This document shows, in pieces, positions 1 through 11,562 of a stretch of DNA of 64,000 nt. Location: positions 28,824,249 to 28,888,248 of the forward strand of contig NC_049979.1 in NCBI RefSeq assembly GCF_000003815.2, in the 5' to 3' direction. Origin of the DNA: Branchiostoma floridae (lineage: Eukaryota > Chordata > Leptocardii > Amphioxiformes > Branchiostomatidae). The notes below the pieces were generated by a model, which ran no database searches, had not been told where the DNA came from, and worked only from the letters and a program-made list of their open reading frames with translations. The first letter of the stretch is position 1, and every line of letters begins with the position of its first letter. Position numbers and translations under genes: made by a program.

Positions 1-732
1 ATTCACGCAAAGACAATCATACCTCCAAGCTAATGTTTACTTCAATAAACCGCGTAAGTCGCAGGGTTATTAGGTCACTTGGCAGGCTGATTATACGGGC
101 TCTCGACCAACCACTTACAACGACCCAGCACGTGATTATCGGTGATTATGTTGACAACGCAGTGAACTGGTCGAACTCCTTCTTTGGTGGATTTTGACTC
201 AGGGACAATTACGTAATGCAAACGGACTCGATACTTTGTAGCTATTCAAAGATCTCCATCCCTCTGCATGAAGCTCAACAGACAACTTAAATATAAAGGA
301 TCGAACTTTTACAGGAGAGCAACACTGGCCCCGTGAGCTGAAGGTAGGCGACTAATGCAATTAACGTTACAGAAAAAGTAGGATTAACGACGAACATTGG
401 GGTCAACTAAGATCCAACGAAGTCAGACATGTTTTGACCGAGTTGGTATTGTGTAAGATGCTAAACTAGCAGGCGTCTGTGGTGTTGTTTAGTTAGAATT
501 GTATTGACTGCTTAGAATTTTCTACTTAAAGTGTAGACCGGTCAGACCAGCGGAGTTTTTCCCCATGAATAAGAAGTACACCAGGGACTAGGCCTCAGTC
601 GTGAGTAGGCACCATTAAAGACCCAATTCTTCAGACTTCAAGAACTAGTTTGAACGAATTTCGTAAAATTCGTATAAATGGACTATGAATTAGGTTTCCG
701 AATGAAAGCTCATCTGTGTTGGTAAATTCCAT
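1..732. other. Intergenic, no gene recognised
   Basis: No open frame with recognisable protein similarity on either strand. Around 285-325 a short stretch loosely resembles 2790-2830 (both contain a 'gagagcaaca' core), suggesting an old dispersed repeat. Nothing else is supported. Confidence 0.5.
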
Positions 733-776
733 AGTGAAAAGTTTAAACTTTGTTCCAACACAAGGGAAGAAACTCA

Positions 777-817
777 CCATAAATTTTCGGCCGAACACTC
801 CGACCTTCATCAGATGA
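777..817 (-). ncRNA. Hammerhead-ribozyme-like motif, left arm of PLE
   Basis: Read on the minus strand: a TCAT stem I strand, the invariant CTGATGA box, stem II closed by GGTC/GGCC, the GAAA box, a 2-bp palindromic stem III (AATT), the cleavage nucleotide, and the ATGG partner strand of stem I. Every element of a minimal hammerhead with a very short stem III is present, in the order expected. One extra A sits between CTGATGA and stem II. PLE terminal repeats are known to carry such minimal hammerheads. Activity is inferred. Confidence 0.72.
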
Positions 818-828
818 ATGATTCGCTG

Positions 829-1326
829 CTAATCCGGAAGTCGTCGGATGACGTCAGGTAGCAGCGAATCATAAATGGCGGGAAGGCGAAACCTGCCACC
901 GTCACGGTTCAATGAGGGTTGATGTGCCCTGATGTAGATAGCCTCCTTGACGCCCCTCACGAACCAGTCCTGTTCGGAGTCCAAGATGCGAACTTGGTCC
1001 AGAGATACGGAGTGGCCCGGAGATTCGACGTGTATATGCTGAGACACTTCTGAAGATGTTGAACTGCGACGTTTATGTTCCATGAAACGGGTTCTTAATG
1101 ATCGTGCCGTTTCCCCGATGTAGGACTCGGTGCACGGACCTCTGGGGTTCTGTCCCGTACAACGAATATGGTAAACCACGCCGCACTTGTGTTCTTTGGG
1201 CGTCTTATCCTTAGGCGCCACCAAAAGCTGCCTAAGTGTCCTAGTCGGCCTAAAGCAGGTCTTAATGCCGTGTGAGTTGAAGGTTCTACGTAAGGCTTCA
1301 GACAAATTTTGAATATATGGCAACAC
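829..1326 (-). pseudogene. GIY-YIG endonuclease fragment of a Penelope-like retroelement
   Basis: An uninterrupted 165-codon frame on the minus strand. A CGVVYHIRC segment (the 'GIY' strand, divergent) is followed by SYIGETARSLRTRFMEH, the 'YIG' part and basic helix, and near the end by the QPSLNRDGG segment that carries the conserved Asn of the fold. The GPC and C-x2-R cysteines fit the zinc-binding insert seen in PLE endonucleases. In an intact PLE this domain follows the reverse transcriptase and nicks target DNA. Here no RT lies upstream, so it is a 5'-truncated remnant. It ends in a TAG just before the ribozyme-bearing terminal repeat. Confidence 0.85.
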
Positions 1327-1349
1327 TACTAGCAGCAGCTATACACGTC

Positions 1350-1559
1350 GATATACACGTCGAATCTCCGGGCCACTCCGTATCTCTGGACCAAGTTCGC
1401 ATCTTGGACTCCGAACAGGACTGGTTCGTGAGGGGCGTGAAGGAGGCTATCTACATCAGGGCACATCAACCCTCATTGAACCGTGACGGTGGCAGGTTTC
1501 GCCTTCCCGCCATTTATGATTCGCTGCTACCTGACGTCATCCGACGACTTCCGGATTAG
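1350..1559 (+). pseudogene. Inverted partial copy of the GIY-YIG C-terminus
   Basis: The last ~70 codons of the endonuclease at 829-1326, repeated in inverted orientation with essentially identical protein sequence from HVESPGHSVSLDQV to the stop. It lacks the YIG motif, so it cannot encode a functional domain. It forms the right arm of the palindromic element. Confidence 0.85.
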
Positions 1560-1570
1560 CAGCGAATCAT

Positions 1571-1611
1571 TCATCTGATGAAGGTCGGAGTGTTCGGCCG
1601 AAAATTTATGG
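1571..1611 (+). ncRNA. Hammerhead-ribozyme-like motif, right arm of PLE
   Basis: Mirror copy of the left-arm motif: CTGATGA at 1575-1581, stem II GGTC/GGCC, GAAA at 1600-1603, stem III AATT at 1603-1606, predicted cleavage after 1607, and stem I pairing 1571-1574 with 1608-1611. The two motifs face each other at the ends of a palindrome, so transcripts of either strand would contain one. Confidence 0.72.
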
Positions 1612-1660
1612 TGAGTTTCTTCCCTTGTGTTGGAACAAAGTTTAAACTTTTCACTATGAA

Positions 1661-2426
1661 TTAGGTTATCTTGTAAAACTCATTAGGATGCTTGCCCCTT
1701 GTGTGGACGTTTTCTCTCGGTCATTCCCCTGCCAGACCAATCCCCTTATACAGCCAAGATTGGCTCTAACCATTAGAGTATAACATCAATGGGATATACA
1801 ATTGATTGCTTTACGTTGCATTCCCTATTGAGAGAAAAAAATTGCACATCTTATGCTATTGTATCCGGTGCTGCGCGATGTCAAGCTCAGGGTGCCACTG
1901 GCTGGCGGACATGTCTCCATTCCGGTCCGCCAGGGCCACCCTGTCAACCCGCTGTTGTCTCAAGGATTGCGATCCCAAAGGTTATAACAATTATTTGTTC
2001 ATCATCAATCATGTTACCGGCTGGAACGTTGTAGTTCGTCCGGTTAATTAGCTCACAATTTTGTTTACCTGCATGCACGTAACCGTAAATAAATTTTGAA
2101 GCTGATTTCAACTCCAGTTGTGTTTCTTGGTAATGTTTATAAAGCATGGAGGTAAGAGACGATTTCAATTCGTCAGAGACTTGGCTATCGGTTAGAAAAC
2201 AGATAGATGGGAGCCGTCTTGTCTACGGCTGGGAAGTAGGAGTTGTCCAGAAAGCATTCAGGGGCTTGGTTATGAGTTGTACAATGTACTGGCATGTAGT
2301 AGTCGTGCCATGGCTGTGACATGATCGTAAGATCGATGATTGGCTGGGCCGACTACTCCCAAAACACCACTCACTTGATGGTGGGTCGACGTTGGGGCAA
2401 GCTTGTAGGAATGTCTTGCATGTGTG
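1661..2426. other. Intergenic, no gene recognised
   Basis: Several short open frames lie here, but none shows a recognisable motif or codon pattern. No repeat family was identified. Confidence 0.4.
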
Positions 2427-2435
2427 ACAGGGGCC

Positions 2436-2647
2436 TACTCTCCAAGCAGAGGTTAGGCTCCGGCTGTTTTTCAAACGTTTGTTTAGTCGTTATCGGGCTT
2501 TCTATTTTGTATTCTATCTTGCTGTGTCAAAACCTAACTGTGTTTGGCTGGCGTACTTCAACAAAAATGACAAAATAGAAAGCCCGATAAAAACGACTAA
2601 AAAAACGCTAAAAAAACAGCCGGAGCCTAACCTCTGCTTGGAGAGTA
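2436..2647. mobile_element. Mutator-like MITE with 9-bp target duplication
   Basis: A 212-bp element with long inverted ends (about 85 bp) that open TACTCTCCAAGCAGAGG and close with the reverse complement. The flanks carry the same 9-mer, ACAGGGGCC, at 2427-2435 and 2648-2656. Long terminal inverted repeats plus a 9-bp target-site duplication are typical of Mutator-type elements. A second copy lies at 42441-42652. Confidence 0.85.
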
Positions 2648-2656
2648 ACAGGGGCC

Positions 2657-3523
2657 TTCATCACCAGCGACGACATGATAAATAAAAACTTGTCCAACTG
2701 GTTGTTTCTGGCATTTGAATATAGGTCAGCCGACTGTGTAGCCAATTGTGTAGCTGTAGTGACTTCTCACTGATTCTAAAGATCAACTGAAGATAAAAAG
2801 TTGAACCTTGTAAGGAGAGCAACAACACTGAAAGGTGCGTACCAGTAGTTACACTACGAGTCTAGTATAAAAAACTGCCATTTGAAGACAAACGATTGTG
2901 TCAGCCATGCTTGAACAGGTTGGAATAGTTGGAACTAGAAGAAGATTCCTGACCGGCTGTGTACCGGAGTTCCAGCTTGAAGTTTAAAGTTCGAGGAATA
3001 ACTATGATTGATGACGAACAAATTACCCCTCATCAGCATTTTGCAATTTTGTACAGTGTGTACTACATTTCCTTGAAATATGTGACCGACAACGCATTCA
3101 TTCTACAGCTAAAACATTTTGACAACAGAATAATGAGTAAATGAATTGTATTGCTCATACATGTATTGCTCATTTGTGGGGCACACTGAGCTAAGTACAG
3201 TCCACAGCAAAACAGATACAGTTAACAGATACGAAATAGAACAGGCTACCATCAGAAAAAATAACTTCTCCTCGCTTTTCAGTTAACGTTATTGGGGGGA
3301 TAGAAGAACAGACATGTTTTACGATATAATGATATGTTGCCCTGTCCATCTAACAGGGTTTTGTGTCACCGGGTAAATGAACAAATCTAAATATATTTGT
3401 CCTTCCAGTTTTTATACAATCAAGGAGGTGGCACAGACAACTGTTGGTTTTTCCAGACGCCACAACAGATAATGACAGTAGACTAGGATTTAAACCCAGC
3501 AGTGATACGTTGGTTTCCCTGAG
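2657..3523. other. Sequence upstream of the CMAH-like gene
   Basis: No coding exon or repeat family could be supported. It may hold the promoter and 5' UTR of the CMAH-like gene, but no core promoter element is convincing. Confidence 0.35.
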
Positions 3524-6500
3524 ATGGGGAGCAGCGAAGCGTGAAAGTTCTGCAGCTGTCTGCACAAGAGACAGCAGCCCTGAGGACAGGCGTCAATCTG
3601 ATTCACAAAAATGTCGGAAACTTCATTATCTACAAGGTATGTTTGTGTGCGACCGAAGTTCTAAGCGCCTAGGCCAGGGACTGGCACCTTGCTCCTCTCC
3701 GTTAGAAGTCTCCAGGTTGCACGGTCCATTGCACTTTCCTCCACGAACTTGATACTCTGTCCAATTGGCAATATCCTTTGCATTTTGATCCCTCCAGCGC
3801 TTCGGGGGTGTACCCCGTGGCCTTGGCATTTGGAAATGTTGATAGTATGCTTTGTGGTGTTTGGTGGTCTTCTTACTACATGGCCGAACCACCTTGTGTA
3901 CGATTTAAAGTCTCTTAAAACCGATGCCACACACCAGGAAAACATAGTTTTACCTACGACTATGCGAGCTCTTATGACCTCTAGGCAGCAATACTGCCAC
4001 TCCGCGATTTTTAGAGATCGGCCGATTCAGAGTTCACGGAGTAGTGAATTCACAAATATAGGACGAGTAGAGTTACAATCTTAAATTTCTTGAAATGGAC
4101 TATCATGCAATATGCAATGTTAATAGAACTGTATCCTACAAGATCCTACAACTCCGGAGGATCCATACAAGGCCTGCCGCAACGTCTGCAGACATCAGCG
4201 CGGACTCTTCGTGAAAGACATCGAGGATGCCGCCTGCAAGTAAGAAAATGCGATGAGTAACATAAAGCCACCCTAGACTGAAACTTAAACTATGGTTAGT
4301 AGAGTATTTTAAAGGTCCAGAATGGTTAGTAGAAACAAGATGATGTTACCATGTTGTAATAATCTGGGCAATCTAGCATACGACAAAACCGGATGACGTA
4401 TGCATGTGGATTTACTGAACTGAACGATGAATTTGCTGATAACATCCCCATTTTCCACAGCGTCGTACGATGTACCAAACACAACTGGAAGCTGGATACA
4501 TCTACCATGAAGTATGTCAACCCACCTGACAGTTTCACACAGGAACTGCTATGTAAGTGCTGTTGGATATTGTGCGTTATTTTCAGGAAAGATACATATA
4601 CAACGCAGAAACATGGGATAGTTTATAGCGAGTTGACTTTGCGGATATCTATCATGTAGCCAAGCCATCGTGACACTGGTCATCCTGAAGAGGCACAGAT
4701 ACTTTGAGAAAGCGAATTTCAACTCAAAACTAATTTAAGAATCAAATAACATATGTAAGAAAACTATCATCTTTCTGGACTCAGTTCCTGAGGTGGACGA
4801 TGAGGGCAGGTTGACTCTGGTGGAGCTCAACCCTCCTGAACCGTGGGAGAGAGACCCCCGGCCCCCGCAGAGGATTGAACCCGGGGAGGTGCAGGTAGGA
4901 TCCAACTTATATATTACTCACATATCAGTAGATCATTGGCAGACTCGAGAGTGCATGCAATCTCAGCCCTCATGAGTTGATACAGGAAGTTCCGTTGTGT
5001 TTCATTGTTCGATAGATGCATTCGTACGCGTTTCAAAAAGAAATGAGATCTTTATTTCAGCTACAATGCAATACAATTTAATTCTAATGTCAGATGATGG
5101 CAACGATTATGCACTTATTAGCTTACACGCTCAAAGTGCTTACGTCTTCCTTTGTGGCTGCATATATTTCTAACTTTGTGAGATTTTGTTGTTTAAATAT
5201 CAGCCTTACCTCTAAACACCCTGGTTAGTCCTACTCAATTTTTTACTGTATATGTTTTTGTATTCTATTGCTTTTATTTCTATTACTGTACTGTGATTTG
5301 GGCTAAGTGACTGAAATAAGATTGATATGTTTTTTTAAGTGGCTAAAGGGACCTGTGTGCTTCATGGCTGATGGCAGATTATCTCTGATTTCTTCGTAGG
5401 TGACCTTCTTTGCGCATGCGTGCATGGAGGTGAAGCTGGGAGACAAGACCATGTTCTTCGACCCATGGCTGACCGGACCCGCCTTCGCTAGAGGGTGGTG
5501 GCTGCAACACGAGCCGCCCGCTGATTGGCTGGAAAGGTTGTCACGTGCCGACCTAATTTACATAAGCCACGAGCACTCGGATCATCTCAGGTTGGCAAGA
5601 AGTACATTTAACAGTCTTTCCGTCTTCCAGCACAGGCTGTCATTCGGCACATGAACAAAAACAAAATATTAATTGTTGCATTCTTCAAATTGTTTAGGCC
5701 GAACAAGACTGGCCAATGATACGCAAAAGAAAATGCACAACGGGCTAACAGGGTTTTTGTCTACTGATAGATGTTAGTACAAAGGTGCATTTGCCACAAG
5801 AAATATTTGTAAAATACGATGATGCACAAACGGGCTATTTGTTTTCATAGCTATATCCATTTGAGATTATGAAACAGGCATAACTTTCTTTTACGAAATT
5901 AGTGTCATTGTTGATGTCTTTTCTAACACTCATGGTGGTCTACTATTCTCTTCAACATGCATTCCATGGAGTTATGGGAGACCCTGATGATGATGTAAGG
6001 CTTTCCTCTCGCTAAAGGTTTGGTGAAGGAACTTCCACTAGTTGCTTAGTACTCTGTTTTATCCTATTACTATTACCCCCATTTTATGACAACCATGTCT
6101 TTTCATTTAATGTACGCACATTTCATGCGGCTTAGAAACAACCGAGCTATTCGTCGTTAACATTACAACCATAAGTACAGAAAGTAAGCATTTCTACATA
6201 ACTTTATGTACCCTATCAGCTACCCAACGCTGGAACTGCTGTCGAAGAAGAACCCAAACATCCCCATCTACGTGGGGGGCACGTCCGTGCCTGTGTTCTG
6301 TAGGCTGAAGCAGAGCGGGGTCAAACTGAACTGCATCAACATCTGCAAATTTGGGGTGTGGCAAGAGGTAGGTGCTCATTTCCTATATATTCGCAACTCT
6401 ATATCTGATTGTTAGGGCTCGGTTGACAGTCCGAAAAAGAGAATGCACAATGCAGAAACGAACAGGTTTTAATAATTCGTGGTGCAGTTTTGCGTAGGTC

Positions 6501-7249
6501 ACATTTCCAAACCAGGGCCCGGTCGAGCTGATTTAGGAGACGAAAAATAAAATTGTATACCTAGAAATATACGCAAATTATGCCCATGACTCTTCTCTTT
6601 TTACGTTTTGTGTAATTTTCTGTCTGTTATATTATTACTTTTGTTCCCGAGAGCTGCCCACCGGGCCCCGGTTTGGAAATGTGTCCTAAGCAAGGAGTAA
6701 AGTAAACCGAGACAACAACCTGGTCAAATCCTAAATCGCATGTAGGAAAAATACTTAAGCTTGATACTGCTTGTGTTGTAGGAATGAAAGTAAAACCACT
6801 CGGTGGTATTGACGTAATTGAATCATAGATTTGTCAATGTCAAATGAATTGTTAGGCACGCTTGATCTGTATCAAAGCAGAAGTGGCAAACCATGGCAGA
6901 CAGGGGTTACAGAAGTAAGGTAGTGAGATATTCACATCGGAACAGAGTGGTGAACGGCGGGTTATAAGAACCATAACGTTACCTTACAAAATGTCCAACG
7001 AATTTCACAGATCAACGCAGACACACGTTTCATGATCCTGATGGACGGTGTTCACCCCGAGTTTGACACCTGCATCTTGATAGACTACAAGGGTAGGTCA
7101 TAAGCTTGCCTGCTCTTTTGTTTTATATCCGACCCTTTTTCACATGCTAGACAGCAAAATTGGTTTCAATTGGTTTATTCAGACATATACATATACATAT
7201 GCATATGCATATACATATACATATACAAATGCATATGCATATGCATATG

Positions 7250-7283
<34 letters not shown>

Positions 7284-10200
7284 CATACATGGACATACTA
7301 AAACAATGTTGCATCCTGTTATACCTTGCTGTAAAACTGGCTGAATTAAGTTAGTTTTAGTCAACAGAACATACTTAACAATAGTCGATGCACACCAAGG
7401 CAAACAATAGCAGTAATCAACATTTCCATGGTTCATCACTAGTTTCCATCTTCCAGGGAGTGCCTCATGCGTGGTGTAATGCGTCTTTAAATATCCTTCT
7501 TCTAGACAAACTTTGGCTCTGCTTCTGTTGTTGTGCATTTGTCTCTATCTACTCATCTGACATGCTTGTGATTATTAGCCGATTTCACTATACGTGTAAG
7601 GCAGAAAAGAGAAAAAGAGACTTCAAGGAATGATGTTCTGTGTGCGTGCTTGCACTATTTGACCACCCGTCGTTGAACGTTGTAACAAATTAAAGAAGAA
7701 AAAGACATGATGCTACCTTCCCCATCGCCAGGTCACCTGATCCTGAACACCGTGGAGTCTGTGTGTCACCTAACGGCGGACGTCTGCCCAAGAACGTGGA
7801 CATCATGATGAGCGACTTTTCAGGAGGAAACTCTGGATTTCCCGTGACGTTCTCAGGCGGAAGGTACACAGGTGAGAACAGCTGTCATTGCGATTGTGTT
7901 CCCCCCCTCCCCAACCCACCGCACCACGACGAATCAGATGATAGCTAAATTATCCAATATGTTTACTATATCATGTGCCATATTCACATGGTATAGCAAC
8001 AATAATGTTACGTATGTAACATAGTGCTACATAGCACATAAACGCATGGATTATATGGTTGCAGTAGTTTGGCCCATTTTATAACAATATCATGTATCTA
8101 CTAAAGTGATGTAAAACAATGATCACCGATCAATTGGTTACGTTGGGAAATGTGACTTTAACATGTGTAAGGCAATTGTCTCTCTCATCTTTTCACTTCA
8201 GAGGAATGGAAAGAAAGGTTCATGGCGAATGACAGAAAGAACCTGCTGTTCCACAAGAAAGAAGTAGTTCGTGAGGTCAACCCCAAAGTCTACTGTCCGT
8301 TCGGACAAGTAAGTGGAGATTATCTAAAACAGAAAACAGAAACGAAACGATACAAAACAACAATAGAAAACAACAAAGCGGCATTTAAACTTAGAAACCA
8401 TTTCCTCTGTCTCCAACGTTACATCTGAATGGTTGAAGTTTTGAAATATTTATGGTGTTTGATATGTACCTTTTGATTAATTCACCACCGAGGCAACTGT
8501 TGGCCAGAGCATTTCTGACCTTAACTTATCTCGTTGAAAAGGCTCCAACATGATGGCTTTTTAAAACCATTTTCAATATTCCGGTTCTTCGCACAGTTTG
8601 TCTGTGGGAAAACTAAGCGCGGCAATGCGTGCAAAATCAAAATCAAAACACTTATAACACGTGTACTTCATTCTCCCACGTTGATTTGAACCCGCGTCCT
8701 AGAACTCCGCTCGGGTCGTAGTTTCTAAAACAAGGATTCATCTTTGCATAGGAAAATGGTGTACTTCAAAATCGAAAACAACTGAATATATAGGAAAACG
8801 ACTTTAATTGATATACAACATGTATCAGGAATATTGTTTTTCTTTATCAGGTACATCCTGAACAATAACCCTAAGAACAAACCAGATAAACTAGCGGCCT
8901 TCATCAACAGGCACCTGGACTCCGTGATGACGTGGACACCCAAGCCTGGGTCCACACTGGACCTGGCGCTGGCCCTGGGTGACCCCGCTGACCGCAGGTA
9001 TGAGCTTTATTCGAATGGCTTCATCGGGTCAGAACGTCATCTGAAGAAAACGTTCTTTGAACAACATTTTTCTCATTGTCAAATCAAGGTGTTAGCAACC
9101 TCCATCGGGGATATTGGTTTTCTGAGTTGTTACTGGACAGGGAATCCGTGACGAAAATCGAGACGTTTACGAATCTTTTAACATTCCTTGATCTGTATGT
9201 GGATCAGAACCTCTCTCAACATTCAACCACGTAAAGCTTAAAGCCAGACATGCAAAAAGCACAGATATTACACAAGAATACATACAAACGCTTCTATCCC
9301 TGGACTGCCTTGCCGCCCTCAAACAAATACATAAGGAAACAAATAAACAAGCAAATCATCAAAACCAACTTACTTACCAACTTAAAGATATATACAGTAA
9401 GGATACTTTGTATGTATCTGCTTTAGAATTAAGTGACATGCTGTGCATTGAACCCTTCATACTTACTGCTCTCAGGCTCGCCATAGTCGATCCTCCACCC
9501 GAGACCAAGTTGTACAAGGACACCTGGGACTTCGACTTCTACATTGACAAGATCGACGAGAGTATAGACAACGAGATTTTTGCCTACCCAGATTGGATTC
9601 CGTTCTACTATGAGTGGATAGGGTTCAAGAACTATGACCTGGTCCTTCGGGTAAATGTTTATTTGTTATTTGTAAGTTGAGTTAACAGCTACATTTTATA
9701 GATATGTCTACATAGTGGTTCCACTACCCTCAAAGTTATGTTTATTCCATGGCCAGTAGAATGGGAAGATGTTTTCGAATTCGACCTGTTATTTTCCCCA
9801 TCCATGCTCAATAATGCGTCAGCAAGTTAAGCAACTTATTGCCAAGTACCAAGTGAACGTTATATTTCATCATGAATACACTGACTTATACACAGACCGA
9901 AGATTAAGTAAGAATCATGGCACCAGTATTTGGCCAGCATCCACACATTCTATTTCAAAAGATGACTGCATACAGAAGTCACTGACGCCGACCGATCAGC
10001 CACAGCAAAAACCCTTTCGATGGTCCATGAAAATTACCCCCTCTCTTGTATAACTGAGCCTTGATCAACATTGCAGATGATAGAGACTAATGACTACTTT
10101 CAACCCGTGGAGGGAGGGTACGACTTTCTTGTGGACTTCATGGACTTGTCCTTCCCTAGTCAGCGACCTACCAGGAAACATGCGTACTTGGAGGTAACAT

Positions 10201-11470
10201 CACTATTCAGAAAACTGTCTTTTCTTGCGGTCTTCTTATATTGAAGATCAATCACCAGAGTTCCTTTACCATGTTTATTTTCCACCAAGTCTTCACCGGG
10301 TATCAGTGAACCATGCTCTGACTGTATCCAAGTGTGACGTCAGTAGGTAAGATAGTGAGATACTCGATGAAGACTGGAAAGCCTTTTGAAATTTATATGG
10401 GGTGGGAAGTTCTTACCGTTGTATCGACGCCATTAAGTTTCCGAATACTATCAACACAAACAACCTTCCTTCTATGGTTTGTCTTAAGTAATGAGACTTG
10501 ACTTCTTTACTTTGTGCGTGCGTGTGTATGTGTATTTTCAACTGCACAGTATGCACTTGTGTTCAGATCGCGTCGATTTTTATTGTCCAGATCAAGAACA
10601 GGATCGGGGTCCACAGACAGACTGTTCTGCACGGGCTGTTTTGGGACGACCTCTACCTGGGATTCCAGAACCGCCTGTCGCGTGACCCGGACACCTTTCA
10701 TTTCAAGTAAGTTTAAAATTTATACTCAAATTGTTACCAGTCACGCTAATTATGTTTCTATGATTACATTCGATTTACCCGATGTCTGTTTGAGATTAAC
10801 CGATGACGTTTCAATCTCCATCCGTAGGTTCTGGAATCACGTGCAGATTCTGCTGTCTCTGCAGCCGCCAGACTGGGAGGGTTTTCTCAGCAGGCAGAGG
10901 AAACACAGTGGGAAACTTCCCAGGGCGGTGTGGAAACCGCCACGCAGCAAACCTACAGGTAAGATACAGAAGCAGACTAAACCGGTAAAGCTTAGGGGAA
11001 AATGAGTTTCCGATTGCGGTCCTGAAAAACATGGGGTAACGTTAGGTAGGCAGGGATTCTCTTACTTCTTCCTTATTCTCCTGAGATTTTGGTTGAAATG
11101 TCCAACAGGTACAGTTTATCCGTGTGTGTAAAACTGAAATGCCACAGGCACTGGTATGTTCAACATCACATAGTGGAGCATAAGTACAAGCACAACTTAA
11201 CAGAGCGTGGAGCTTGTGCAATCATCTGTTTTCTTGCAAATTACACAAGTTTTCGGTAATTCCTCCCAGGTGACCATCCGTTATGGCAATGGTTCCACAG
11301 TGACTTTGAGTCTGACCATATGATGATCCTGTATTTTGTACCACCATTCTAAGATTTTCTTATTTATCTCCACAGTCAACCGTCTACTGGGAGTTCTGGT
11401 CCAGGCAAAGGCACTTCTTGTACCAGCGACCATGGCTCTCCTGGCGATTTTGGCCTATAATGTTCTCTAG
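3524..11470 (+). CDS. CMAH: CMP-N-acetylneuraminate hydroxylase-like (CMAH), membrane-tailed
   Basis: Converts CMP-Neu5Ac to CMP-Neu5Gc. Exons: ~3541-3636, ~4160-4239 (acceptor uncertain), 4461-4552, 4785-4894, 5400-5590, 6220-6367, 7011-7092, 7732-7871, 8202-8308, 8851-8997, 9476-9650, 10077-10193, 10567-10706, 10828-10958, 11376-11470. Rieske ligands are present as C-R-H (exon 2) and C-T-K-H (exon 3). The metallo-beta-lactamase-like motif ISHEHSDHL is in exon 5; GVHPEFDT, PNGGRLP and WDDLYLGFQ follow. The last exon adds a hydrophobic C-terminal segment (LVPATMALLAILAYNVL) absent from vertebrate CMAH; starfish CMAH is likewise known to be membrane-bound. Oddities: an ATG at 3524 opens MGSSEA, like the vertebrate N-terminus, but is out of frame with exon 1. 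Exon 8 changes frame at a GTGTGT tract (7761-7766). A ~32-nt micro-exon expected between 8308 and 8851 was not found. It is either a pseudogene allele or carries sequence errors. Confidence 0.92.
3645..3945 (-). mobile_element. Non-LTR retrotransposon fragment (RT C-terminus)
   Basis: On the minus strand, in intron 1 of the CMAH-like gene, two overlapping frames read WFGHVVRR, then RPRGTPPKRWRDQ and KDIANW, then MDRATWRLLTE. This is the usual tail of LINE reverse transcriptases (FGHV, GRPxKRW, W.LT). The frame shifts between these pieces, so it is a dead remnant. Confidence 0.72.
6494..6695. mobile_element. MITE with TIR family TAGGTCACATTTCC, copy 1
   Basis: About 200 bp, in a CMAH intron. 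The left end reads GTAGGTCACATTTCCAAACC and the right end is its near reverse complement, GGTTTGGAAATGTGTCCTA. An internal 'gtatacctagaaatatac' is shared with the copy at 63397-63590. Another copy lies at 58758-58972. Confidence 0.8.
7183..7290. repeat. Hexanucleotide microsatellite (ATACAT/ATGCAT)
   Basis: About 108 bp of alternating TACATA and TGCATA hexamers in a CMAH intron, with blocks of each variant. The open frames across it are artefacts of the repeat. Confidence 0.95.
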
Positions 11471-11562
11471 ATCAACTGGGAATACAAAATGCCAAAACAG
11501 TGACAGAGCGGAAAACATTTTTTGTCAGATACTCTTAGGACACTCTTGTATAATCACTTGTC

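Larger units (their letters stand above)
733..1660. mobile_element. Palindromic Penelope-like element (PLE) remnant
   Basis: Two arms of about 305-310 bp (roughly 733-1036 and 1350-1660) are near-perfect reverse complements around a unique centre of about 310 bp. The left arm plus centre, read on the minus strand, encodes a GIY-YIG endonuclease domain typical of the C-terminus of Penelope-like retroelements. The right arm repeats only the last ~70 codons of it, read on the plus strand. Both arms continue past the stop codon into a hammerhead-ribozyme core. The reverse transcriptase part is absent, so this is a truncated, non-autonomous copy. Inverted terminal copies and ribozymes in terminal repeats are known features of PLEs; assigning this element to the PLEs rests on the endonuclease and ribozyme together. 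Confidence 0.85.

Noticed and set aside
7144-7538. Open frames on both strands rich in Tyr-Thr/Tyr-Ala or His-Ile/His-Met
   Set aside because: They are translations of the ATACAT/ATGCAT microsatellite within a CMAH intron.
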